From Bremerella sp. TYQ1 (GTDB lineage Bacteria > Planctomycetota > Planctomycetia > Pirellulales > Pirellulaceae), in assembly GCF_020150455.1 (NCBI RefSeq), contig NZ_CP083740.1:2108001-2172000 (forward strand): a DNA stretch of 64,000 nt, read 5' to 3'. Within the stretch, counting starts at the first letter, position 1; each line of letters opens with the position of its first letter. The notes beneath the pieces were generated by a model. It was given only the letters and a program-made list of their open reading frames with translations, made no database searches and was not told the origin of the DNA. The position numbers and the translations under genes were made by a program. Below are positions 8,665 through 16,719 of the stretch, piece by piece.

Positions 8665-9852
8665 ATGGAACAACCTGACCAATCGGAACCACTTGCCATT
8701 GCCCAGTGGATTGTCTCGCCGGAAGCCCAAACATGGTTTGCGTGGCTCGATACGGTTGATACCGCCGCAATCAGTACGCTGACAAAACTACGCAACGAAT
8801 TGGATCCCGCACGCACCAAGGCGCTTCTCAATCAACGAGAACAGCGCCAGCGGGGACAACGAAAGTTCAAAGCAGCGGCGGATATGTTTTTCACCGAGAT
8901 CGGCCTCCAGCAATCGACGGACCAAGAGATTGCGGCCTACAAGTCGTCTCGCTTTCCAGAACGTCAACCGCTGGCCGACCTTTGTTGTGGTATCGGTGGC
9001 GACTTGATCGCACTTGCTCAGCGAGGTCCTGCCACCGCGGTGGATGCCTCGGCGGAACATCTCTGTTACGCCGAGGCAAACGTTTATGCTCACGGGGCAA
9101 AGCTTAACGATACTCAGTGCGGATTGGCCGAAGAGACACAGCTCGAAGACTTCGCGGCATGGCATATCGATCCAGATCGACGGCACGATAATCGCCGTAC
9201 AATTCGCTTAGACAGTTTCAGCCCCAGCTTACAGCACTTGGAAGCCATGCTGCGGCGCAACCGCAATGCGGCGATGAAGCTGGCCCCTGCAAGTTCTCTT
9301 CCGGAAGCGTGGGAGCAGGAAGGTGAGTGCGAATGGATCTCGCATCATCGTGAATGCAAACAGCTGATGGTATGGTTCGGTGACTTGGCCCATTCACCAG
9401 GCCAGCGTCGTGCCACGAAGATTGATTCCACAGGCGAAGCCCATAGCTTTGTCGGCAGGCCTGACATTAACGCCTCCGTTGGCTCCGTGCAGAAATTTCT
9501 TTTCGACCCTGATCCGACACTGGGGGCTTCTGGCCTCGTGGACGCGTTGGCGGAAGAACTGGAGCTTTGCCGCGTGTCTCCACAATCGCATTATCTGACA
9601 AGTGACCGGGCAATAGACCACCCATTGCTTCAGCGATTTGAGGTTTTGAGCGACGAGAAGATCGACACAAAACGATTGAAGCGAGCCGTCGCCGAAGCGA
9701 ACTGGGGAACGCTGGAGCTCAAACAAAGAGGCCTCGAGCTGAAACTCGAGGCCATGCGTAAACAGTTGAAGCCGCGTGGAGCAGGGGAGGGAACGATCGT
9801 TTTCACTCCCACCGTGGACGGCAATCGAGCCCTGCTATGCCGCAGGACGTAA
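8665..9852 (+). CDS. Class I SAM-dependent methyltransferase with THUMP-like C-terminal domain
   Basis: This 395-residue protein has a helical N-terminal part, a Rossmann-fold methyltransferase core with motif I DLCCGIGGD, a motif IV-like HIDPDRR, and a C-terminal THUMP-like region (LKPRGAGEGTIVFTP). Proteins of this architecture are predicted RNA or small-molecule methyltransferases, but no substrate is established. An ATG at 8665 was chosen; GTG and TTG codons upstream in frame (8620, 8638) have no ribosome-binding site. It converges with the next gene with only one base between the stops. Confidence 0.8.
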   Translation: MEQPDQSEPLAIAQWIVSPEAQTWFAWLDTVDTAAISTLTKLRNELDPARTKALLNQREQRQRGQRKFKAAADMFFTEIGLQQSTDQEIAAYKSSRFPERQPLADLCCGIGGDLIALAQRGPATAVDASAEHLCYAEANVYAHGAKLNDTQCGLAEETQLEDFAAWHIDPDRRHDNRRTIRLDSFSPSLQHLEAMLRRNRNAAMKLAPASSLPEAWEQEGECEWISHHRECKQLMVWFGDLAHSPGQRRATKIDSTGEAHSFVGRPDINASVGSVQKFLFDPDPTLGASGLVDALAEELELCRVSPQSHYLTSDRAIDHPLLQRFEVLSDEKIDTKRLKRAVAEANWGTLELKQRGLELKLEAMRKQLKPRGAGEGTIVFTPTVDGNRALLCRRT

Positions 9853-9853
9853 G

Positions 9854-10903
9854 CTACTTCTTCTCAGCCGGTTTGTCTTCTGGCTTCGTCGAAGGGTCGG
9901 CCAGCGTTGGTACTTCCGCCAACTTGGCCGCTGGCTTGGTGTCTTCGTCTGAAACGGTTTCCGTTTCCGTGGGGCTCTTGGTGGCTTCCTCTTCTTCTGG
10001 CTTTGTTGCAGGATCGGCCGGAGTTGGAGCCTCTTCCATCTTCTTGGGCTTCGCAGGCACCGACGCGACTTTGGCCGGCTGCTTCTCTTGAATCAACTCT
10101 TCGGTCATGCGGCCGAGGTAATTCATCACGCTTGTTTCACCCTGGAAACCAATAATCGTTTCATCGAGATCCAACTGCTGAGAAACAAGTTGACCTGCTT
10201 CGACGTCGAACTTGACCGTCCCCTTGGTCAGCTTCTGAATCAGTTCGACCTTCAACATCGGGTCGTCGATTGGCGTCAAGATTTGCGTTTCGGTGGTGAT
10301 TGTAGCGATTCCACCACTGACGCTTTGCAGACGAAAGACCTGACGCGTCTTGATGTGCTTTTGTTTGCCGTTACCTGATCGAACGGTGATGTCGTCAGGC
10401 GAGTACCATGCGGCACCCACGGCAATTGGTTCGGCAGGCAGAATCGGCAAGATCTGCGATTCGCCACTCGGTGCGCCGCCCAACTGCTCGCGTTTGACCA
10501 ATCGACCTTGGGCGTCGACGGTGATTTTGGCCAGCGGAATCCCGACGCTCTTGGCCGCTTCCGAATAGATAGCCGGTGGGATCTGATCGGTAGCACTGTT
10601 GTATCGCTGCTCGGGCCGATCGGTAACCTTCTGCCACATGTCGATGTTTTCGACCGAGTGGATGAACGTCGCTTCGCCGTCGGCGTTGACTCCTTCGACT
10701 TTCCAGTTCTTCGTCGAGATGCTGCGAGACTGAGCGGTCTGCGTCGAGCCTTTGATCTTCGTTTCGACGGTCGACAGGTGGACCACCTTCGAGCGAATCA
10801 CGTCGCCATCGGCGAATTTGTATTCAAGTTTGATCTTAGCATCTTCGGCCATCGCCACCGTTGCGGTAGCGGCCAGCAGCGCGAGAGTCGCGAGCGTCTT
10901 CAT
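9854..10903 (-). CDS. Secreted protein of unknown function with charged C-terminal tail
   Basis: This 349-residue protein has a clear signal peptide (LATLALLAATATVAMAED). A beta-rich domain of about 250 residues follows (KLEYKFADGDVIRSKVVH at the start, INYLGR-like end). The final 75 residues are a low-complexity tail rich in P, K, E, A and T containing two related blocks, APTPADPATKPE and VPTLADPSTKPE, an internal duplication. The ATG at 10903 has AAGGA 8 bases upstream and is preferred over the ATG three codons earlier. I recognise no enzymatic motif; similar secreted proteins occur in planctomycetes. Confidence 0.75.
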   Translation of the reverse strand: MKTLATLALLAATATVAMAEDAKIKLEYKFADGDVIRSKVVHLSTVETKIKGSTQTAQSRSISTKNWKVEGVNADGEATFIHSVENIDMWQKVTDRPEQRYNSATDQIPPAIYSEAAKSVGIPLAKITVDAQGRLVKREQLGGAPSGESQILPILPAEPIAVGAAWYSPDDITVRSGNGKQKHIKTRQVFRLQSVSGGIATITTETQILTPIDDPMLKVELIQKLTKGTVKFDVEAGQLVSQQLDLDETIIGFQGETSVMNYLGRMTEELIQEKQPAKVASVPAKPKKMEEAPTPADPATKPEEEEATKSPTETETVSDEDTKPAAKLAEVPTLADPSTKPEDKPAEKK

Positions 10904-10954
10904 GATTGGCATCCTTGCACTTGGGTCATTCGGGGGTCGAGTGTCTAGTCGGAC

Positions 10955-11848
10955 CTATCGTCCGTGATCGATTTGACCGCCCCAGCCTAGCTTTTCGCGG
11001 AGGGTGCGGTAATAGTTGTAATCGTGGGTCGCGACGAGCTTGAATCTGGGTTCGGCTTGATCGACGCGAACGCGATGTTCGCTGGTGATCGGGCTCAGCA
11101 CGCGGCCATCGACCACGACCGACATCTTTCGGTCGGCACCACGCAGGTGCATCTCGAAACAGCGATCGCCGGTATCGACAACGCTTCGCATCGTCAGCGT
11201 ATGCGGATTGATCGGGCTGAGGATGAATGCCCGCAAATCGGCCCGGACAATGGGACCACCTGCCGACAAGTTATGAGCCGTCGATCCGACCGGCGTACTG
11301 ATGATTAAGCCGTCGCAGCTATATGATGTCGCCAATTGATCATCTACGTAAAGATCAATCGTGCGGATTTGGAAGGGTGGACCGCCGAGAATTGCCATTT
11401 CGTTGAGCCCGATCCGCTCGGCAATCACTTCGCCATCCTTAAAGACCCGACATCGCAGCATCATATGCTCGATGATCTGACATTCGCCACTACAAAGCGA
11501 AGCCAACTGATCGACAACATGCTCAGGCGTGAAAGCCGCCAGAAAGCCGAGCTTGCCCATATTCACGCCGATAATCGGCGTTTGGTTGTATCCCATGCTG
11601 CGTGCCGCGCCGAGAATCGATCCATCGCCCCCCAAGACAATCGCAAAGTCGGCTTCGACCTTTGAGAGATCTGATTCCCACTCTAAGTCGGTATGCACAA
11701 TTTCGGCATACTGCGGCAAGATATGTTTGAGACGTTCCGCTTCTTCTTCCACGTGCGGACGATTGCCAGCCCCCAGCAGCATGACACGCGGCTTTTCTTT
11801 CCCAGCCCAAAGCGGTTTCTTCGGCGAAGCAGGATCGACGGTGGTCAT
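10955..11848 (-). CDS. nadK: NAD kinase
   Basis: This 297-residue cytoplasmic enzyme phosphorylates NAD to NADP. It shows the kinase signature LGGDGSILGAARSM at about residues 72-85, NEMAILGG, and the second conserved block STPVGSTAHNLSAGGPIV. It lies downstream of dxs on the same strand, after 179 bases that hold two hairpin elements. The order xseA-xseB-ispA-dxs-nadK is conserved in several phyla, so the placement supports the call even though the hairpins may uncouple transcription. Confidence 0.96.
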   Translation of the reverse strand: MTTVDPASPKKPLWAGKEKPRVMLLGAGNRPHVEEEAERLKHILPQYAEIVHTDLEWESDLSKVEADFAIVLGGDGSILGAARSMGYNQTPIIGVNMGKLGFLAAFTPEHVVDQLASLCSGECQIIEHMMLRCRVFKDGEVIAERIGLNEMAILGGPPFQIRTIDLYVDDQLATSYSCDGLIISTPVGSTAHNLSAGGPIVRADLRAFILSPINPHTLTMRSVVDTGDRCFEMHLRGADRKMSVVVDGRVLSPITSEHRVRVDQAEPRFKLVATHDYNYYRTLREKLGWGGQIDHGR

Positions 11849-11858
11849 CGTTGGCGTC

Positions 11859-11893
11859 CCCTCGCCCTTGAAGGGAGAGGGTTAGGGTGAGGG
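11859..11893. repeat. GAGGGTTAGGGTGAGGG-type palindromic extragenic element
   Basis: CCCTC-G-CCCTT and AAGGG-A-GAGGG form a hairpin at 11859-11881, followed by TTAGGGTGAGGG. Elements of this wording recur between genes in many bacterial genomes, so it is probably a dispersed REP-like repeat. Only one copy is in this window, so copy number cannot be judged here. Confidence 0.5.
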
Positions 11894-11917
11894 TTTCTGG
11901 TGTTCGGCGTCAGGGTC

Positions 11918-11980
11918 GGAGCAAACGTACAGGGATGCTTCTACAAGGCCTTTGTAGAAATCGCGTCGACGCTTTGCTCC
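11918..11980. repeat. Nested inverted repeat between nadK and dxs
   Basis: Outer arms GGAGCAAACG (11918-11927) and CGCTTTGCTCC (11970-11980) pair with one bulge. Inside them TTCTACAA (11939-11946) and TTGTAGAA (11952-11959) form a second perfect stem. No T-tract follows on either side, so it is not a standard terminator. It could be an RNA processing or stability element between dxs and nadK, or a small mobile repeat. Confidence 0.5.
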
Positions 11981-12027
11981 TAACCTAAGTCCTCGGCCCG
12001 CAGAGGGCAAGGAAACCGGCGGGGACG

Positions 12028-13932
12028 TTAATGCTGAGAAGAAACCTGATCGTGTGCCGCGGAGAGCTCTCGGCAGACAGTCGCGATGCCCAGGGCGTCG
12101 AGTTGCAGCTCGGCCAGGATTTCCGCTCTATCTCCATGTTGCACAAAGAGATCGGGAATTCCAAGGCGTTTTACGTGACTGGCATTAATTCCGGCTTCAT
12201 TTGCCGCTTCGAGCAGGGCACTGCCGAAACCGGTCATCAACGCCCCTTCCTCGACAGTCACCACAAACGGTGCGTCGTTCACGATCGGTAACATCGTTTC
12301 TGTATCGAGAGGCTTCACGAATCGGGCATTCACAACGGTTACATCGATACCATCTTTGGCCAGCAATTCGGCCGCTTTTTTCGCTTCGGGAAGCTGGGCT
12401 CCGTAGCAGATGATTGCGCCGTCGCTACCTCGCTTGAGGACTTCCGCTTTGCCAAGCTCCAGCGGAGTACGATCTCGGTGGATGTTATCGGCGTTGGTCT
12501 TCGGATAACGAATCGCCGTCGGGTGATCGGCGGTCACCGCGAAATTCATCATCTCGGTTAATTCATCCGCATCGCCGGGGGCCATGACGATCATGTTCGG
12601 GAACATTCGCATGTAACCGATGTCGTACATCCCGTGATGGGTCGGACCATCGGCGGCGGTGATACCTGCCCGGTCCATCGTGAACACGACCGGCAAGTCT
12701 TGCAGGGCGACTTCCTGGAAGACCTGATCGAAGCTGCGCTGCAGGAACGTGCTGTAAATGTTGACGATCGGGCGGAGGCCTGCTTTGGCCTGACCGGCCG
12801 CAAACGCGACCGTATGCGACTCGCAGATACCGGTATCAAAGAAGCGGTCGCCGAACTCTTCTCGCAGCGGCTCCATCTTGGTGCCTTGGCACATGGCCGC
12901 GGTCATGACGGTGACTTTTTCGTTCTTTCGCATCACCTCGGCGATGGCATCGCGAGCGTAATTGGTGAACGCTTTCGCCCCACCACTTGGCTTCGGTGCT
13001 TCGGTCGCGTCGTCGTTTTTGCAGATCGCCGGCGGGGTGTGGTAGTAGACGGGATCTTCCGCGGCGGGATCGTAGCCATGTCCTTTTTCGGTCACCACGT
13101 GCAACAGCGTTGGGCCCTTCTGGCTCTTCACCATCTCCAAGTATTTCCGCAGCAGCGGAATGTTGTGACCATCGATCGGGCCGATGTAGTTAATGCCGAG
13201 CTCTTCAAACAGCATCCCACCATGCAGGCCTGCTTTGACGCCTTCTTTCAATTGAGCGAGGAAGCGTTCGGTCGGATCGCCAAAGACCGGCACCATGTTC
13301 AGCGCTTTGACCACTTCGGTTTTGAACCCGGTATAAAACGGATTCATTCGGAGGCGGTCGAAGTAATCGGCCATGCCACCCACGCGCGGACAGATCGACA
13401 TCTTATTGTCGTTCAAGATGATGATCAGATTGCCTTTGAGCGTCTTGGCGTTGTTCAGGGCTTCAAAGACCATCCCGCTGGGGAACGCGCCGTCGCCAAT
13501 CACCGCGACCGAGTGACGGTCGTCATCGTTGTTCAGGAAGTCGCCACTGGCGAGCCCCATCACCGTCGAGACACTCGCGCCGGCATGCCCCGTCATGAAC
13601 AAGTCGTATTCGCTCTCATGCGGATTAGGATAGCCCATCAGGCCTCCCTTGGTTCGCATGGTGTTGAACTGATCGTATCGCCCGGTGACAAGTTTGTGCG
13701 GATAAACTTGGTGTCCGGTATCCCAGATCAGGCGATCCTTCTTGAAGTCGAACGTGCGATGCAGCGCGATGCAAAGCTCGACCACGCCTAAGTTGGAGGC
13801 GAAGTGGGCCGTTCGTGTCGCCACCAAATTGCATAGCACTTCCCGGATCTCGTCCGCCAACTGATTAAGCTGGGCAGTGCTGAAACCTTGCAGGTCTTCC
13901 GGCGATTTGATTTTGGGGAGTAGTTCCGCCAT
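12028..13932 (-). CDS. dxs: 1-deoxy-D-xylulose-5-phosphate synthase
   Basis: This 634-residue thiamine-diphosphate enzyme condenses pyruvate and glyceraldehyde 3-phosphate to DXP, the entry step of the MEP isoprenoid pathway. It shows HFASNLGVVEL with the substrate-pocket histidine, the ThDP motif GDGAFPSG followed by EALNNA and LNDNKMSI, the pyrimidine-domain segment THHGMYDIGY, and a transketolase C-terminal domain. Length is normal. Its start lies 5 bases after the ispA stop, so the two are translationally close and share a transcript. DXP also feeds thiamine and pyridoxal synthesis. Confidence 0.98.
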   Translation of the reverse strand: MAELLPKIKSPEDLQGFSTAQLNQLADEIREVLCNLVATRTAHFASNLGVVELCIALHRTFDFKKDRLIWDTGHQVYPHKLVTGRYDQFNTMRTKGGLMGYPNPHESEYDLFMTGHAGASVSTVMGLASGDFLNNDDDRHSVAVIGDGAFPSGMVFEALNNAKTLKGNLIIILNDNKMSICPRVGGMADYFDRLRMNPFYTGFKTEVVKALNMVPVFGDPTERFLAQLKEGVKAGLHGGMLFEELGINYIGPIDGHNIPLLRKYLEMVKSQKGPTLLHVVTEKGHGYDPAAEDPVYYHTPPAICKNDDATEAPKPSGGAKAFTNYARDAIAEVMRKNEKVTVMTAAMCQGTKMEPLREEFGDRFFDTGICESHTVAFAAGQAKAGLRPIVNIYSTFLQRSFDQVFQEVALQDLPVVFTMDRAGITAADGPTHHGMYDIGYMRMFPNMIVMAPGDADELTEMMNFAVTADHPTAIRYPKTNADNIHRDRTPLELGKAEVLKRGSDGAIICYGAQLPEAKKAAELLAKDGIDVTVVNARFVKPLDTETMLPIVNDAPFVVTVEEGALMTGFGSALLEAANEAGINASHVKRLGIPDLFVQHGDRAEILAELQLDALGIATVCRELSAAHDQVSSQH

Positions 13933-13937
13933 GGCGA

Positions 13938-14834
13938 TCAGTGATTCCTTTCCAGCACGTAGTGAGCCAGAGAAATGAGGGAGTCGCCTCCACTGGGCAG
14001 TTTCGTAGCGGCTTCACACGCCTGATGAATTAATTGTTCCGCCTTGCGCCGGCTTTCTTCAATCCCCCATACGCCAGGGAATGTCATTTTGCCTTTGTCG
14101 GCGTCTTTCCCGACGCGTTTGCCCATCGACTTCTCGTCTCCCTGAACGTCCAACAGATCGTCGGTAATCTGGAACGCCAGCCCAAGGCAATCGCCATACT
14201 TCGTCAGCAAGCCAAGCAGCGATTCATCCGCACCTGAGGCGATACCCCCCAGGCGAAGTGAAACGGTGATCATCGCTCCCGTTTTTCGGCGGTGAATAGC
14301 AGCCAAATCTTCAGCGGTGCCATCCAGCTTCTCGAAGCGAAGATCGTCGACTTGTCCACCGACAAGTTGACTGGCGCCTGCCGCATGGGTTAATTCGCGA
14401 AGGCAACGCCGAGATTGCTCAGCATCGACGATTTCAGTTGCCAAAATCTCAAACGCACGCGTCAGCAGGGCATCTCCGGCCAAAATAGCGGTCGCTTCGT
14501 CGAACTTGCGGTGACAAGTCGGGCGTCCACGACGAAGATCGTCGTCATCCATCGCCGGAAGATCGTCATGGATCAACGAATAGGCATGGACCATCTCGAC
14601 GGCACATGCCGGAGCGATCGCCTTCTTCCAATCCGAACCGCATGCCTCGGCGGCGAGCAACGCAAGCACCGGCCGCAGACGCTTGCCGGGCGCCAAAAGA
14701 CTGTAACGAATCGCTTCGCGCAGTCGGTCAGGGCAGTCTTGATCGAACTCCGTTAGTCGGGTCAATGCAGCGTCGATCTCGGGTCGTAATCGCTCGGAAA
14801 CTTCCCGAAAGGTCTCAGTCGACACTTCGGCCAT
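13938..14834 (-). CDS. ispA: Polyprenyl diphosphate synthase (FPP/GGPP synthase)
   Basis: This 298-residue prenyltransferase elongates allylic diphosphates with isopentenyl diphosphate. It has the first aspartate-rich motif in HDDLPAMDDDDLRRG and the second in QITDDLLDVQGD, plus GKRLRPVLALLAAEACG. The aromatic or small residues before the first motif that set chain length do not let me choose FPP or GGPP securely. The ATG at 14834 (AGGA 8 bases upstream) starts the family-like sequence MAEVSTETFREV; the frame stays open upstream but is not conserved. It lies between xseB and dxs in the classic cluster. Confidence 0.93.
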   Translation of the reverse strand: MAEVSTETFREVSERLRPEIDAALTRLTEFDQDCPDRLREAIRYSLLAPGKRLRPVLALLAAEACGSDWKKAIAPACAVEMVHAYSLIHDDLPAMDDDDLRRGRPTCHRKFDEATAILAGDALLTRAFEILATEIVDAEQSRRCLRELTHAAGASQLVGGQVDDLRFEKLDGTAEDLAAIHRRKTGAMITVSLRLGGIASGADESLLGLLTKYGDCLGLAFQITDDLLDVQGDEKSMGKRVGKDADKGKMTFPGVWGIEESRRKAEQLIHQACEAATKLPSGGDSLISLAHYVLERNH

Positions 14835-14925
14835 GCTCAATCCTGGGTCGTCGTGGGGGAATCTAAGGGGAAAGCGGCATGAATCATGGCGGCCTCCAAG
14901 CCGCATCCCGCTGCAACGTCCGATT

Positions 14926-15312
14926 TTAGAACAACTTGCGATCGTCGTCCACGATATCCGGGTCTGATTTCGGACTCGATTTCTTGGTAGAACCCCGCCG
15001 TTTGGCCCTGGATTGGGCCTTCTCGTCGAGCGACATCTCTTCGTCCTCGAACGGCTGAGTCACCGGATTTCCTTCGGCATCGACGCCCGAAAGCAGTTCG
15101 ATCTTGCGTTCGGTCGTTTTCAGCACCCCATGGCACTGCTTGAGGACCTCGATCCCGCGTTGGTACTTTTCCAAGGCCGCATCGAGCCCCAATTGCCCTG
15201 TTTCCAGTTGCTGGACAATTTGCTGAAGCTCTTCCAGGCCTTCCTCGAACTTGGGAGGCTGCTTTTCTTCACTTGTTTTCTTTTTCGCCAACTTGGGATT
15301 CCTCTTCGTCAA
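14926..15312 (-). CDS. xseB: Exodeoxyribonuclease VII small subunit
   Basis: The small subunit binds several-fold to XseA in the single-strand exonuclease VII complex. Residues about 20-70 hold the coiled-coil family core (FEEGLEELQQIVQQLETGQL, LDAALEKYQRGIEVLKQC). At 128 residues it is longer than the usual 60-90: a charged tail rich in K, S, D and E follows. The start is a TTG two bases beyond the xseA stop; another TTG seven codons later has AGAGGA upstream and could be used instead. No ATG fits. Confidence 0.9.
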   Translation of the reverse strand: MTKRNPKLAKKKTSEEKQPPKFEEGLEELQQIVQQLETGQLGLDAALEKYQRGIEVLKQCHGVLKTTERKIELLSGVDAEGNPVTQPFEDEEMSLDEKAQSRAKRRGSTKKSSPKSDPDIVDDDRKLF

Positions 15313-15315
15313 AGC

Positions 15316-16539
15316 TCACTCGACGCGGCTTTTAATACGTCCTTTTTCCAAAATGGTTTCGATCTCGTCCCCTGAATTCAGTTGGGCCGGATCGCGAACG
15401 ACCTCTTGCTGGTCGTTTAGCGTGACCGAATATCCCCGCGACAAAACGGCCAGCGGTGACATTGCTTCGAGCTGTGCCGCTCTTCGAGCCAACGCCTCTT
15501 GAGCCTGATCGAGCCGTCGCCGCATGGCTCTTGTCGCGGCGACATCTAATTCATCCAATCGTCGCTGATGATCGTGAACCATCTCGAACGGATGGGTAAA
15601 AACTCGGCTGCGCGACAACAACTCCAGCTTGGAAGCGGCTCGATCGTAGGTGGACCGCAAGCCGGTCGCCAAACGATTTTGCAAGCCGGTCAGCCGTTCC
15701 TGAATTTCCGGCAGAGAAGGGACCGCAAGTTCAGCCGCTTCGCTGGGGGTCAATGCACGAACATCCGCTGCGAAGTCTGACAGCGTCACATCAATCTCGT
15801 GCCCCACGGCGGAAATGGTCGGAATCTTCGACTCGGCAATCGCCCTGACGACGACTTCCTCGTTGAAACACCATAGATCTTCCATGCTGCCGCCGCCGCG
15901 ACCGACGACCAACACATCTGGCCGCTCGGCCAATTGATTCGCTTTTTTGATGCCTGAGGCAATCTCGGCCGCCGCTCCGTCCCCCTGAACGCGAGCCGGA
16001 ATGATCAATACTTCGACGTTTCGCCAACGGCGGTTCATCACTTCCAGAAAGTCGCGTACCGCCGCCCCAGTCGGGCTCGTCACAAAGGCAATTCGCTTCG
16101 GGAATTTGGGGATTTGCCGCTTGCGATCGGTTTCGAATAAGCCCTCGGCAGCCAACTTCTGCTGCAATTGCCGCAGCTTGAGTTGGAGGGCTCCGACACC
16201 GCGCGGTTCGATCTCACGGATCACGAGTTGATAACTGCCACGCGGCGGATAGACATCAATCTGCCCATGGCAAAGCACTTCCTGGCCATCTTCCAAGTCG
16301 AACGGAAGCTTGGCGGCCGTGTTTCGCCAGATTACGCCTCGGATCTGAGCATCGTCATCTTTCAGCGTGAGATAGACGTGCCCTGAACGTGGCTGCGAGA
16401 GGTTCGAGATTTCCCCAGAGACCCAAACGGCAGGAATTGCCATCTCCAGGGTGCCTTGGATCAATGCGGTCAGCTGCGAAACAGACAGGACTGGGGGCTG
16501 CTCACCTGGTCCATCCCACTCTGCGTGCTCGCCGTCCAT
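15316..16539 (-). CDS. xseA: Exodeoxyribonuclease VII large subunit
   Basis: The large subunit is catalytic; the enzyme degrades single-stranded DNA in both directions and acts in repair and recombination. The 407-residue protein has the N-terminal OB domain (VWVSGEISNLSQPRSGHVYLTLKD), then the nuclease domain with VTSPTGAAVRDFL, GRGGGSMEDLWCFNEE and SAVGHEIDVTLSDFAADVRA, then a long helical region and a C-terminal GYSVTLND. The ATG at 16539 with AGGA 5 bases upstream fits the family start; the long open frame upstream is not conserved. It is the first gene of the xseA-xseB-ispA-dxs unit and diverges from the protease gene. Confidence 0.96.
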   Translation of the reverse strand: MDGEHAEWDGPGEQPPVLSVSQLTALIQGTLEMAIPAVWVSGEISNLSQPRSGHVYLTLKDDDAQIRGVIWRNTAAKLPFDLEDGQEVLCHGQIDVYPPRGSYQLVIREIEPRGVGALQLKLRQLQQKLAAEGLFETDRKRQIPKFPKRIAFVTSPTGAAVRDFLEVMNRRWRNVEVLIIPARVQGDGAAAEIASGIKKANQLAERPDVLVVGRGGGSMEDLWCFNEEVVVRAIAESKIPTISAVGHEIDVTLSDFAADVRALTPSEAAELAVPSLPEIQERLTGLQNRLATGLRSTYDRAASKLELLSRSRVFTHPFEMVHDHQRRLDELDVAATRAMRRRLDQAQEALARRAAQLEAMSPLAVLSRGYSVTLNDQQEVVRDPAQLNSGDEIETILEKGRIKSRVE

Positions 16540-16719
16540 GTCGATCCTAAATTCTCGAAAAAACTTCAATTCATCCCGCCATTTAGCAGGCCTCGATGAT
16601 AGAACAGATTTCAGGAAATCGAAAGGGACGCCCCATCCAACAGGGCGACATATCCCGCGCAATATGCTAACATACAAATGTGCGCAGTCACTTTCCCACC
16701 TTCCTGGAAATCCCTCCCC

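Noticed and set aside
12634..13791. 385-codon frame opposite dxs
   Set aside because: Antisense of a highly conserved enzyme, no domain and no ribosome-binding site.
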